DNA of 64,000 bases, taken from the NCBI RefSeq assembly GCF_036898095.1, contig NC_090735.1, positions 696,960-760,959 on the forward strand. The letters are read 5' to 3'. This document shows positions 9,588 to 22,380 of the stretch, one piece after another. The stretch's first letter is position 1, and each line of letters starts with the position of its first letter. Origin of the DNA: Palaemon carinicauda (Eukaryota; Arthropoda; Malacostraca; Decapoda; Palaemonidae). The notes under the pieces are model-generated. The model saw only the letters and a list, made by a program, of their open reading frames with translations, did not search any database and was not told the DNA's origin. The position numbers and the translations under genes were made by a program.

Positions 9588-12500
9588 GGCCTTCATCATT
9601 GGATAAAGTACTGACTCAGTGGGAAGGCCCTAGTAGTTGGACCATAAAAGAGAAAGAGAAAAAGGAACTTTATTTTGAGGAGGAAATATCCTTTGATGTG
9701 GGAGTACAGGCCTTCATCATTGAATAAAGTACTGACTTAGTGGGAAGGACCAAGTAGTTGGACCATAGAAGAGGAAGAGAAAAAGGAACTTTATTTTGAG
9801 GAGGAAATATTCTTCGATGTTGGAGTAGAGGCCTTCATCATTGGATAAAGTACTGACTCAGTGGGGAGGACAAAGTAGTTGGACCATAGAAGATGAAGAG
9901 AAAAAGAAACTTTATTTTGAGAAGGAAATATCCTTTGATGTTGGAGTACAGGCCTTCTTCATTGGATAAAGTACTGACTCAGTGGGAAGGACCAAGTAGT
10001 TGGACCATAGAAGATGAAGAGAAAAGGGAACTTTATTTTGAGGAGGACATATCTTTTGATTTAGGAGTACAGGCCTTCATCATTGGATAAAGTACTGACT
10101 CAGTGGGAAGGACCAAGTAGTTGGACCATAGAAGATGAAGAGAATAAGGAACTTTATTTTGAGGAGGAAATATCTTTTGATGTAGGAGTACAGGCCTTCA
10201 TCATTGGATAAAGTACTGACTCAGTGGGAAGGACCAAGTAGTTGGATCATAGAAGAGGAAGAAAAAAAGGAACTTTATTTTGAGGAGGAAATATTCTTTG
10301 ATGTTGGAATACAGGCCTTCATCATTGGATAAAGTACTGACTCAGTGGGGAGGACCAGGTAGTTGGACCATAGAAGATGAAGAGAAAAAGGAACTTTATT
10401 TTGAGGAAGAAATATCCTTTGATGTTGGAGTACAGGCCTTCATCATTGGATAAAGTACTGACTCAGTGGGAAGGACGAAGTAGTTGGACCATAGAAGATG
10501 AAGAGAAAAAGGAACTTTATTTTGAGGAGGATATATCTTTTGATGTAGGAGTACAGGCCTTCATCATTGGATAAAGTACTGACAGTGGGAAGGACCAAGT
10601 AGTTGGACCATAGAAGATGGAGAGAAAAAGGAACTTTATTTTGAGGAGGAAATATTCTTTGATGTAGGAGTACGGGCCTTCATCATTGGATTAAGTACTG
10701 ACTCAGTGGGGAGGACCAAATGGTTGGAGCATAGAAGAGGAAGAGAAAAAGGAACTTTATTTTGTGGAGGAAATATCCTTTGATGTAGGAGTACAAGCTT
10801 TCATCATTGGATAAAGTACTGACTCAGTGGGAAGGACCAAGTAGTTGGACCATAGAAGATAAAGAGAAAAAGGAACTTTATTTTGAGGAGGAAATATCCT
10901 TTGAACTAGGAGTACAGGCCTTCATCGTTGGATAAAGTACTGACTCAGTGGGAAGAACCAAGTAGTTGGACCATAGAAGATGAAGAGAAAAAGGAACTTT
11001 ATTTTGAGGAGGAAATATCCTTTGATGTTGGAGTACAGGCCTTTGTCATTGGATAAAGTACTGACTCAGTGGAAAGGACCAAGTGGTTGGACCATAGAAG
11101 AGGAAGAGAAAAAGGAACTTTATTTTGAGGAAGAAATATCCTTTGATGTTGGAGTACAGGCCTTCATCATTGGATAAAGTACTGACTCAGTGGGAAGGAC
11201 CAAGTAGTTGGATCATAGAAGATGAAGAGAAAAAAGAACTTTACTTAGAGGAGAAAATATCTTTTGATGTAGGAGTACAGACCTTCATCATTGGATAAAG
11301 TACTGACTCAGTGGGAAGGACCAAGTAGTTGGACCAGAGAAGAGGAAGAGATAAGGGAACTTTATTTTGAGGAGGAAATATCCTTTGATGTTGGAGTAGA
11401 GGCCTTCATCATTGGATAAAGTACTGACTCAGTGGGAAGGACCAAGTAGTTGGACCAGAAAAGATGAAGAGAAAAAGAAACTTTATTTTGAGGAGGAAAT
11501 ATCTTTTGATGTAGGAGTACAGGCCTTCAACATTGGATAAAGTACTGACTCAGTGGGAAGGACCAAGTAGTTGGACCAGAGAAGATGAGAAAAGGGAACT
11601 TTGTTTTGAGGAGGAAATATCCTTTGATGTTGGAGTAGAGTCCTTCATCATTGGATAGAGTACTGGCTCAGTGAGAAAGACGAAGTAGTTCGACCATAGA
11701 AGATGAAGAGAGAAAGGAACTTTTTTTTGAGGAGGAAATATCCTTTGATGTTGGAGTTCAGGCCTTCATCATTGGATAAAGTACTGACTCAGTGGGAAGG
11801 ACCAAGTAGTTGGACCATGGAAAAGGAAGAGAAAAAGGAACTTTATTTTGAGGAGGAAATATCCTTTGATGTAGGAGTACAGGCCTTCATCACTGGAAAA
11901 AGTACTGACTCAGTGGGAAAGACCAAGTAGTTGGATCATAGAAGATGAAAAAAAAAGGAACTATATTTTGAGGAGGAAATATCCTTTGATGTTGGAGTAA
12001 AGGCCTTCATCATTGGATAAAGTACTGACTCAGTGGGAAGGACCAAGTAGTTCGACCATAGAAGAGGAAGAGAAAAAGGAACTTTTTTTTGAGGAGGAAA
12101 TATTCTTTGATGATGGAGTACAAGCCATCATCATTGGATAAAGTACTGACTCAGTGGGAAGGACCAAGTAGTTGGACCATAGAGGATGAAGAGAAAAGGG
12201 AACTTTATTTTGAGGGGGAAATATCCTTTGATGTAGGAGTACAGGCCTTCATCATTGGATAAAGTACTAACTCAGTAGGAAGGACCAAGTAGTTGGACCA
12301 TAGAAGATGAAGAGAAAACGGAACTTTATTTTGAGGAGGAAATATCCTTTGATGTAGGAGTTCAGGCCTTCATCATTGGATAAAGTACTGACTCAGTGGG
12401 AAGGACCTAGTAGTTGGACCATAAAAGTGAAAGAGAAAAAGGAACTTTATTTTGAGGAGGAAATATCCTTTGATGTTAGAGTACAGGCCTTCATCATTGA

Positions 12501-14170
12501 TAAAGTACTGACTCAGTGGGAAGGACCTAGTAGTTAGACCATAAAAGAGAAAGAGAAAAAGGAACTTTATTTTGAGGAGGAAATATCCTTTGATGTAGGA
12601 GTACAGGCCTTCATCATTGTATAAAGTACTGACTCAGTGGGGAGGACCAAGTAGTTGGACCATAGAAGATGAAGAGAAAAAGGAACTTTATTTTGAGTAG
12701 GAAATATTCTTTGATGTTGGAGTACGGGCCTTCATCATTGGATAAAGTACTGACTCAGTGGGGAGGACCAAGTGGTTGGACCATAGAAGAGGAAGAGAAA
12801 TTGGAATTTATTTTGAGGAGGAAATATCCTTTGATGTAGGAGTACAAGCTTTCATCATTGGATAAAATACTGACTCAGTGGGAATGACCAAGTAGTTGGA
12901 CCATAGAAGATAAAGAGAAAAAGGAACTTTATTTTGAGGAGGAAATATCCTTTGATGTAGGAGTACAGGCCTTCATCGTTGGATAAAGTACTGACTCAGT
13001 GGGGAGGACCAAGTAGTTGGACCATAGAAGATGAAGAGAAAAGGGAACTTTATTTTGAGAAGGAAATATCCTTTGATGTTGGAGTACAGGCCCTCGTCAT
13101 TGGATAAAGTACTGACTCAGTGGAAAGGACCAAGTGGTTGGACCATAGAAGAGGAAGAGAAAAAGGAACTTTATTTTGAGGAAGAAATATCCTTTGATGT
13201 TGGAGTACAGGCCTTCATCATTGGATAAAGTACTGACTCAGTGGGAAGGACCAAGTAGTTGGGCCAGAGAAGAGGAAGAGAAAAAGGAACTTTTTTTGAG
13301 GAGAAATATCCTTTGATGTAGGAGTACAGGCCTTCATCATTGGATAAAGTACTGACTCAGTGGGAAGGACCAAGTAGTTGGATCATAGAAGATAAGGAAA
13401 AAAGGAACTATATTTTGAGGAGGAAATATCCTTTGATATTGGAGTACAGGCCTTCATCATTGGATAAAGTACTGACTCAGTGGGAAGGACCAAGTAGTTG
13501 GACCATAGAAGAAAGAGAAAAAGGAACTTTATTTTGAGGAGGAAATATCCTTTGATGTTGGAGTACAAGCCTTCATCATTGGATAAAGTACTGACTCAGT
13601 GGGAAGGACCAAAGTAGTTGGACCATAGAAGATGAAGAGAAAAAGGAACTTTATTTTGAGAAGAAATATCCTTTGATGTTGGAGTACAGGCCTTCATCAT
13701 TGGATAAAGTACTGACTCAGTGGAAGGACCAAGTAGTTGGACCATAGAAGATGAAGAAAAAAGGAACTTTATTTTGAGGAGGAAATATCCTTTGATGTTG
13801 GAGTACAGGCCTTCATCATTGGATAAAGTACTGACTCAGTGGGAAGGACCAAGTAGTTAGACCATAGAAGATGAAGAGAAAAAGAACTTTATTTTGAGGA
13901 GGAAATATCCTTTGATGTAGGAGTACAGGCCTTCATCATTGGATAAAGTACTGACTCAGTAGGAAGGACCAAGTAGTTGGACCATAGAAGATGGAGAGGA
14001 AAAGGAACTTTATTTTGAGGAAGGAAATATCCTTTGATGTTGGAGTACAGGCCTTCATCGTTGGATAAAGTACTGACTCAGTAGGAAGGACCAAGTAGTT
14101 GGACCATAGAAGAGGAAGAGAAAAAGGAACTTTATTTTGAGGAGGAAATATCCTTTGATGTTGGAGTACA
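9588..14170 (+). repeat. Higher-order repeat A, copy 1 (about 4.58 kb, ~38 monomers)
   Basis: Monomers with distinctive changes recur at a fixed offset of 4,583 bp in the next block. Examples are GGAAGGCCCTAG at about 9625 and 14208, a TGACAGTGGG monomer lacking two bases at about 10580 and 15163, TTTGAACTAGG at about 10892 and 15475, and a diverged GTACTGGCTCAGTGAG monomer at about 11660 and 16243. Agreement begins near 9588; upstream of that the two blocks differ. Confidence 0.8.
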
Positions 14171-17100
14171 GGCCTTCATCATTGGATAAAGTACTGACTC
14201 AGTGGGAAGGCCCTAGTAGTTGGACCATAAAAGAGAAAGAGAAAAAGGAACTTTATTTTGAGGAGGAAATATCCTTTGATGTGGGAGTACAGGCCTTCAT
14301 CATTGAATAAAGTACTGACTTAGTGGGAAGGACCAAGTAGTTGGACCATAGAAGAGGAAGAGAAAAAGGAACTTTATTTTGAGGAGGAAATATTCTTCGA
14401 TGTTGGAGTAGAGGCCTTCATCATTGGATAAAGTACTGACTCAGTGGGGAGGACAAAGTAGTTGGACCATAGAAGATGAAGAGAAAAAGAAACTTTATTT
14501 TGAGAAGGAAATATCCTTTGATGTTGGAGTACAGGCCTTCTTCATTGGATAAAGTACTGACTCAGTGGGAAGGACCAAGTAGTTGGACCATAGAAGATGA
14601 AGAGAAAAGGGAACTTTATTTTGAGGAGGACATATCTTTTGATTTAGGAGTACAGGCCTTCATCATTGGATAAAGTACTGACTCAGTGGGAAGGACCAAG
14701 TAGTTGGACCATAGAAGATGAAGAGAATAAGGAACTTTATTTTGAGGAGGAAATATCTTTTGATGTAGGAGTACAGGCCTTCATCATTGGATAAAGTACT
14801 GACTCAGTGGGAAGGACCAAGTAGTTGGATCATAGAAGAGGAAGAAAAAAAGGAACTTTATTTTGAGGAGGAAATATTCTTTGATGTTGGAATACAGGCC
14901 TTCATCATTGGATAAAGTACTGACTCAGTGGGGAGGACCAGGTAGTTGGACCATAGAAGATGAAGAGAAAAAGGAACTTTATTTTGAGGAAGAAATATCC
15001 TTTGATGTTGGAGTACAGGCCTTCATCATTGGATAAAGTACTGACTCAGTGGGAAGGACGAAGTAGTTGGACCATAGAAGATGAAGAGAAAAAGGAACTT
15101 TATTTTGAGGAGGATATATCTTTTGATGTAGGAGTACAGGCCTTCATCATTGGATAAAGTACTGACAGTGGGAAGGACCAAGTAGTTGGACCATAGAAGA
15201 TGGAGAGAAAAAGGAACTTTATTTTGAGGAGGAAATATTCTTTGATGTAGGAGTACGGGCCTTCATCATTGGATTAAGTACTGACTCAGTGGGGAGGACC
15301 AAATGGTTGGAGCATAGAAGAGGAAGAGAAAAAGGAACTTTATTTTGTGGAGGAAATATCCTTTGATGTAGGAGTACAAGCTTTCATCATTGGATAAAGT
15401 ACTGACTCAGTGGGAAGGACCAAGTAGTTGGACCATAGAAGATAAAGAGAAAAAGGAACTTTATTTTGAGGAGGAAATATCCTTTGAACTAGGAGTACAG
15501 GCCTTCATCGTTGGATAAAGTACTGACTCAGTGGGAAGAACCAAGTAGTTGGACCATAGAAGATGAAGAGAAAAAGGAACTTTATTTTGAGGAGGAAATA
15601 TCCTTTGATGTTGGAGTACAGGCCTTTGTCATTGGATAAAGTACTGACTCAGTGGAAAGGACCAAGTGGTTGGACCATAGAAGAGGAAGAGAAAAAGGAA
15701 CTTTATTTTGAGGAAGAAATATCCTTTGATGTTGGAGTACAGGCCTTCATCATTGGATAAAGTACTGACTCAGTGGGAAGGACCAAGTAGTTGGATCATA
15801 GAAGATGAAGAGAAAAAAGAACTTTACTTAGAGGAGAAAATATCTTTTGATGTAGGAGTACAGACCTTCATCATTGGATAAAGTACTGACTCAGTGGGAA
15901 GGACCAAGTAGTTGGACCAGAGAAGAGGAAGAGATAAGGGAACTTTATTTTGAGGAGGAAATATCCTTTGATGTTGGAGTAGAGGCCTTCATCATTGGAT
16001 AAAGTACTGACTCAGTGGGAAGGACCAAGTAGTTGGACCAGAAAAGATGAAGAGAAAAAGAAACTTTATTTTGAGGAGGAAATATCTTTTGATGTAGGAG
16101 TACAGGCCTTCAACATTGGATAAAGTACTGACTCAGTGGGAAGGACCAAGTAGTTGGACCAGAGAAGATGAGAAAAGGGAACTTTGTTTTGAGGAGGAAA
16201 TATCCTTTGATGTTGGAGTAGAGTCCTTCATCATTGGATAGAGTACTGGCTCAGTGAGAAAGACGAAGTAGTTCGACCATAGAAGATGAAGAGAGAAAGG
16301 AACTTTTTTTTGAGGAGGAAATATCCTTTGATGTTGGAGTTCAGGCCTTCATCATTGGATAAAGTACTGACTCAGTGGGAAGGACCAAGTAGTTGGACCA
16401 TGGAAAAGGAAGAGAAAAAGGAACTTTATTTTGAGGAGGAAATATCCTTTGATGTAGGAGTACAGGCCTTCATCACTGGAAAAAGTACTGACTCAGTGGG
16501 AAAGACCAAGTAGTTGGATCATAGAAGATGAAAAAAAAAGGAACTATATTTTGAGGAGGAAATATCCTTTGATGTTGGAGTAAAGGCCTTCATCATTGGA
16601 TAAAGTACTGACTCAGTGGGAAGGACCAAGTAGTTCGACCATAGAAGAGGAAGAGAAAAAGGAACTTTTTTTGAGGAGGAAATATTCTTTGATGATGGAG
16701 TACAAGCCATCATCATTGGATAAAGTACTGACTCAGTGGGAAGGACCAAGTAGTTGGACCATAGAGGATGAAGAGAAAAGGGAACTTTATTTTGAGGGGG
16801 AAATATCCTTTGATGTAGGAGTACAGGCCTTCATCATTGGATAAAGTACTAACTCAGTAGGAAGGACCAAGTAGTTGGACCATAGAAGATGAAGAGAAAA
16901 CGGAACTTTATTTTGAGGAGGAAATATCCTTTGATGTAGGAGTTCAGGCCTTCATCATTGGATAAAGTACTGACTCAGTGGGAAGGACCTAGTAGTTGGA
17001 CCATAAAAGTGAAAGAGAAAAAGGAACTTTATTTTGAGGAGGAAATATCCTTTGATGTTAGAGTACAGGCCTTCATCATTGATAAAGTACTGACTCAGTG

Positions 17101-18752
17101 GGAAGGACCTAGTAGTTAGACCATAAAAGAGAAAGAGAAAAAGGAACTTTATTTTGAGGAGGAAATATCCTTTGATGTAGGAGTACAGGCCTTCATCATT
17201 GTATAAAGTACTGACTCAGTGGGGAGGACCAAGTAGTTGGACCATAGAAGATGAAGAGAAAAAGGAACTTTATTTTGAGTAGGAAATATTCTTTGATGTT
17301 GGAGTACGGGCCTTCATCATTGGATAAAGTACTGACTCAGTGGGGAGGACCAAGTGGTTGGACCATAGAAGAGGAAGAGAAATTGGAATTTATTTTGAGG
17401 AGGAAATATCCTTTGATGTAGGAGTACAAGCTTTCATCATTGGATAAAATACTGACTCAGTGGGAATGACCAAGTAGTTGGACCATAGAAGATAAAGAGA
17501 AAAAGGAACTTTATTTTGAGGAGGAAATATCCTTTGATGTAGGAGTACAGGCCTTCATCGTTGGATAAAGTACTGACTCAGTGGGAAGGACCAAGTAGTT
17601 GGACCATAGAAGATGAAGAGAAAAGGGAACTTTATTTTGAGGAAGGAAATATCCTTTGATGTTGGAGTACAGGCCTTCATCATTGGATAAAGTACTGACT
17701 CAGTGGAAAGGACCAAGTAGTTGGACCATAGAAGATGAAGAGAAAAGGAACTTTATTTTGAGGAGGAAATATCCTTTGATGTTGGAGTACAGGCCTTCAT
17801 CATTGGATAAAGTACTGACTCAGTGGGAAGGACCAAGTAGTTGGACCAGAGAAGAGGAAGAGAAAAAGGAACTTTATTTTGAGGAGGAAATATCCTTTGA
17901 TGTAGGAGTACAGGCCTTCATCATTGGATAAAGTACTGACTCAGTGGGAAGGACCAAGTAGTTGGATCATAGAAGATAAGAAAAAAGGAACTATATTTTG
18001 AGGAGGAAATATCCTTTGATATTGGAGTACAGGCCTTCATCATTGGATAAAGTACTGACTCAGTGGGAAGGACCAAGTAGTTGGACCATAGAAGATGAAG
18101 AGAAAAAGGAACTTTATTTTGAGGAGGAAATATCCTTTGATGTTGGAGTACAAGCCTTCATCATTGGATAAAGTACTGACTCAGTGGGAAGGACCAAGTA
18201 GTTGGACCATAGAAGATGAAGAGAAAAAGGAACTTTATTTTGAGGAGGAAATATCCTTTGATGTAGGAGTACAGGCCTTCATCATTGGATAAAGTACTGA
18301 CTCAGTGGGAAGGACCAAGTAGTTGGACCATAGAAGATGAAGAAAAAAGGAACTTTATTTTGAGGAGGAAATATCCTTTGATGTAGGAGTACAGGCCTTC
18401 ATCATTGGATAAAGTACTGACTCAGTGGGAAGGACCAAGTAGTTGGACCATAGAAGATGAAGAGAAAAAGGAACTTTATTTTGAGGAGGAAATATCCTTT
18501 GATGTAGGAGTACAGGCCTTCATCATTGGATAAAGTACTGACTCAGTGGGAAGGACCAAGTAGTTGGACCATAGAAGATGGAAGAGAAAAAGGAACTTTA
18601 TTTTGAGGAGGAAATATCCTTTGATGTTGGAGTACAGGCCTTCATCGTTGGATAAAGTACTGACTCAGTGGGAAGGACCAAGTAGTTGGACCATAGAAGA
18701 GGAAGAGAAAAAGGAACTTTATTTTGAGGAGGAAATATCCTTTGATGTTGGA
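14171..18752 (+). repeat. Higher-order repeat A, copy 2
   Basis: This block is nearly identical to copy 1 from its start to about 17580; the offset changes from 4,583 to 4,582 at a T-run near 16658. From about 17,600 on, the monomers no longer carry the markers of copy 1 and sit close to the consensus monomer. The right boundary is therefore approximate. Confidence 0.75.
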
Positions 18753-21700
18753 GTACAGGCCTTCATCATTGGATAAAGTACTGACTCAGTGGGAAGGACC
18801 AAGTAGTTGGACCATAGAAGAGGAAGAGAAAAAGGAACTTTATTTTGAGGAGGAAATATCCTTTGATGTGGAGTACAGGCCTTCATCATTGGATAAAGTA
18901 CTGACTCAGTGGGAAGGACCAAGTAGTTGGACCATAGAAGATGAAGAGAAAAAGGAACTTTATTTTGAGGAGGAAATATTCTTTGATGTTGGAGTAGAGG
19001 CCTTCATCATTGGATAAAGTACTGACTCAGTGGGAAGGACCAAGTAGTTGGACCATAGAAGATGAAGAGAAAAAGGGAACTTTATTTTGAGGAGGAAATA
19101 TCCTTTGATGTTGGAGTACAGGCCTTCATCATTGGATAAAGTACTGACTCAGTGGGAAGGACCAAGTAGTTGGACCATAGAAGATGAAGAGAAAAGGGAA
19201 CTTTATTTTGAGGAGGAAATATCTTTTGATTTAGGAGTACAGGCCTTCATCATTGGATAAAGTACTGACTCAGTGGGAAGGACCAAGTAGTTGGACCATA
19301 GAAGATGAAGAGAAAAGGAACTTTATTTTGAGGAGGAAATATCTTTTGATGTAGGAGTACAGGCCTTCATCATTGGATAAAGTACTGACTCAGTGGGAAG
19401 GACCAAGTAGTTGGATCATAGAAGAGGAAGAAAAAAAGGAACTTTATTTTGAGGAGGAAATATTCTTTGATGTTGGATACAGGCCTTCATCATTGGATAA
19501 AGTACTGACTCAGTGGGAAGGACCAGTAGTTGGACCATAGAAGATGAAGAGAAAAAGGAACTTTATTTTGAGGAGGAAATATCCTTTGATGTTGGAGTAC
19601 AGGCCTTCATCATTGGATAAAGTACTGACTCAGTGGGAAGGACCAAGTAGTTGGACCATAGAAGATGAAGAGAAAAAGGAACTTTATTTTGAGGAGGAAA
19701 TATCCTTTGATGTAGGAGTACAGGCCTTCATCATTGGATAAAGTACTGACAGTGGGAAGGACCAAGTAGTTGGACCATAGAAGATGGAAGAGAAAAAGGA
19801 ACTTTATTTTGAGGAGGAAATATCCTTTGATGTAGGAGTACGGGCCTTCATCATTGGATAAAGTACTGACTCAGTGGGGAGGACCAATGGTTGGACCATA
19901 GAAGAGGAAGAGAAAAAGGAACTTTATTTTGTGGAGGAAATATCCTTTGATGTAGGAGTACAAGCTTTCATCATTGGATAAAGTACTGACTCAGTGGGAA
20001 GGACCAAGTAGTTGGACCATAGAAGATAAAGAGAAAAAGGAACTTTATTTTGAGGAGGAAATATCCTTTGACTAGGAGTACAGGCCTTCATCGTTGGATA
20101 AAGTACTGACTCAGTGGGAAGACCAAGTAGTTGGACCATAGAAGATGAAGAGAAAAAGGAACTTTATTTTGAGGAGGAAATATCCTTTGATGTTGGAGTA
20201 CAGGCCTTTGTCATTGGATAAAGTACTGACTCAGTGGAAAGGACCAAGTGGTTGGACCATAGAAGAGGAAGAGAAAAAGGAACTTTATTTTGAGGAAGAA
20301 ATATCCTTTGATGTTGGAGTACAGGCCTTCATCATTGGATAAAGTACTGACTCAGTGGGAAGGACCAAGTAGTTGGATCATAGAAGATGAAGAGAAAAAA
20401 GAACTTTACTTAGAGGAGAAAATATCTTTTGATGTAGGAGTACAGACCTTCATCATTGGATAAAGTACTGACTCAGTGGGAAGGACCAAGTAGTTGGACC
20501 AGAGAAGAGGAAGAGATAAGGGAACTTTATTTTGAGGAGGAAATATCCTTTGATGTTGGAGTAGAGGCCTTCATCATTGGATAAAGTACTGACTCAGTGG
20601 GAAGGACCAAGTAGTTGGACCAGAAAAGATGAAGAGAAAAAGAAACTTTATTTTGAGGAGGAAATATCTTTTGATGTAGGAGTACAGGCCTTCAACATTG
20701 GATAAAGTACTGACTCAGTGGGAAGGACCAAGTAGTTGGACCAGAGAAGATGAGAAAAGGGAACTTTGTTTTGAGGAGGAAATATCCTTTGATGTTGGAG
20801 TAGAGTCCTTCATCATTGGATAGAGTACTGGCTCAGTGAGAAAGACGAAGTAGTTCGACCATAGAAGATGAAGAGAGAAAGGAACTTTTTTTGAGGAGGA
20901 AATATCCTTTGATGTTGGAGTTCAGGCCTTCATCATTGGATAAAGTACTGACTCAGTGGGAAGGACCAAGTAGTTGGACCATGGAAAAGGAAGAGAAAAA
21001 GGAACTTTATTTTGAGGAGGAAATATCCTTTGATGTAGGAGTACAGGCCTTCATCACTGGAAAAAGTACTGACTCAGTGGGAAAGACCAAGTAGTTGGAT
21101 CATAGAAGATGAAAAAAAAAGGAACTATATTTTGAGGAGGAAATATCCTTTGATGTTGGAGTAAAGGCCTTCATCATTGGATAAAGTACTGACTCAGTGG
21201 GAAGGACCAAGTAGTTGGACCATAGAAGAGGAAGAGAAAAAGGAACTTTATTTTGAGGAGGAAATATCCTTTGATGTGGAGTACAAGCCTTCATCATTGG
21301 ATAAAGTACTGACTCAGTGGGAAGGACCAAGTAGTTGGACCATAGAAGATGAAGAGAAAAGGAACTTTATTTTGAGGAGGAAATATCCTTTGATGTAGGA
21401 GTACAGGCCTTCATCATTGGATAAAGTACTGACTCAGTGGGAAGGACCAAGTAGTTGGACCATAGAAGATGAAGAGAAAAAGGAACTTTATTTTGAGGAG
21501 GAAATATCCTTTGATGTAGGAGTACAGGCCTTCATCATTGGATAAAGTACTGACTCAGTGGGAAGGACCTAGTAGTTGGACCATAAAAGTGAAAGAGAAA
21601 AAGGAACTTTATTTTGAGGAGGAAATATCCTTTGATGTTAGGAGTACAGGCCTTCATCATTGATAAAGTACTGACTCAGTGGGAAGGACCAAGTAGTTGG

Positions 21701-22380
21701 ACCATAGAAGAGAAGAGAAAAAGGAACTTTATTTTGAGGAGGAAATATATCCTTTGATGTAGGAGTACAGGCCTTCATCATTGATAAAGTACTGACTCAG
21801 TGGGAAGGACCAAGTAGTTGGACCATAGAAGATGAAGAGAAAAAGGAACTTTATTTTGAGAGGAAATATCTTTGATGTTGGAGTACAGGCCTTCATCATT
21901 GGATAAAGTACTGACTCAGTGGGAAGGACCAAGTAGTTGGACCATAGAAGAGGAAGAGAAAGGAACTTTATTTTGAGGAGGAAATATCCTTTGATGTAGG
22001 AGTACAGGCCTTCATCATTGGATAAAGTACTGACTCAGTGGGAAGGACCAAGTAGTTGGACCATAGAAGATAAAGAGAAAAAGGAACTTTATTTTGAGGA
22101 GGAAATATCCTTTGATGTAGGAGTACAGGCCTTCATCATTGGATAAAGTACTGACTCAGTGGAAGGACCAAGTAGTTGGACCATAGAAGATGAAGAGAAA
22201 AGGGAACTTTATTTTGAGGAGGAAATATCCTTTGATGTTGGAGTACAGGCCTTCATCATTGGATAAAGTACTGACTCAGTGGAAGGACCAAGTAGTTGGA
22301 CCAAGAAGATGAAGAGAAAAGGAACTTTATTTTGAGGAGGAAATATCCTTTGATGTTGGAGTACAGGCCTTCATCATTGG
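18753..22380 (+). repeat. Higher-order repeat A, copy 3 (shortened, indel-rich)
   Basis: Markers of copy 1 recur at an offset of about 9,165 bp: the TGACAGTGGG monomer near 19748, a diverged GTACTGGCTCAGTGAG monomer near 20825, and the GGAAAAAGTACTGAC variant near 21059. Much of the block has drifted to the consensus and carries many one- or two-base indels not seen in copies 1 and 2, such as TTTGACTAGG near 20068 instead of TTTGAACTAGG. The copy appears to be about 1 kb short. Boundaries are approximate. Confidence 0.6.
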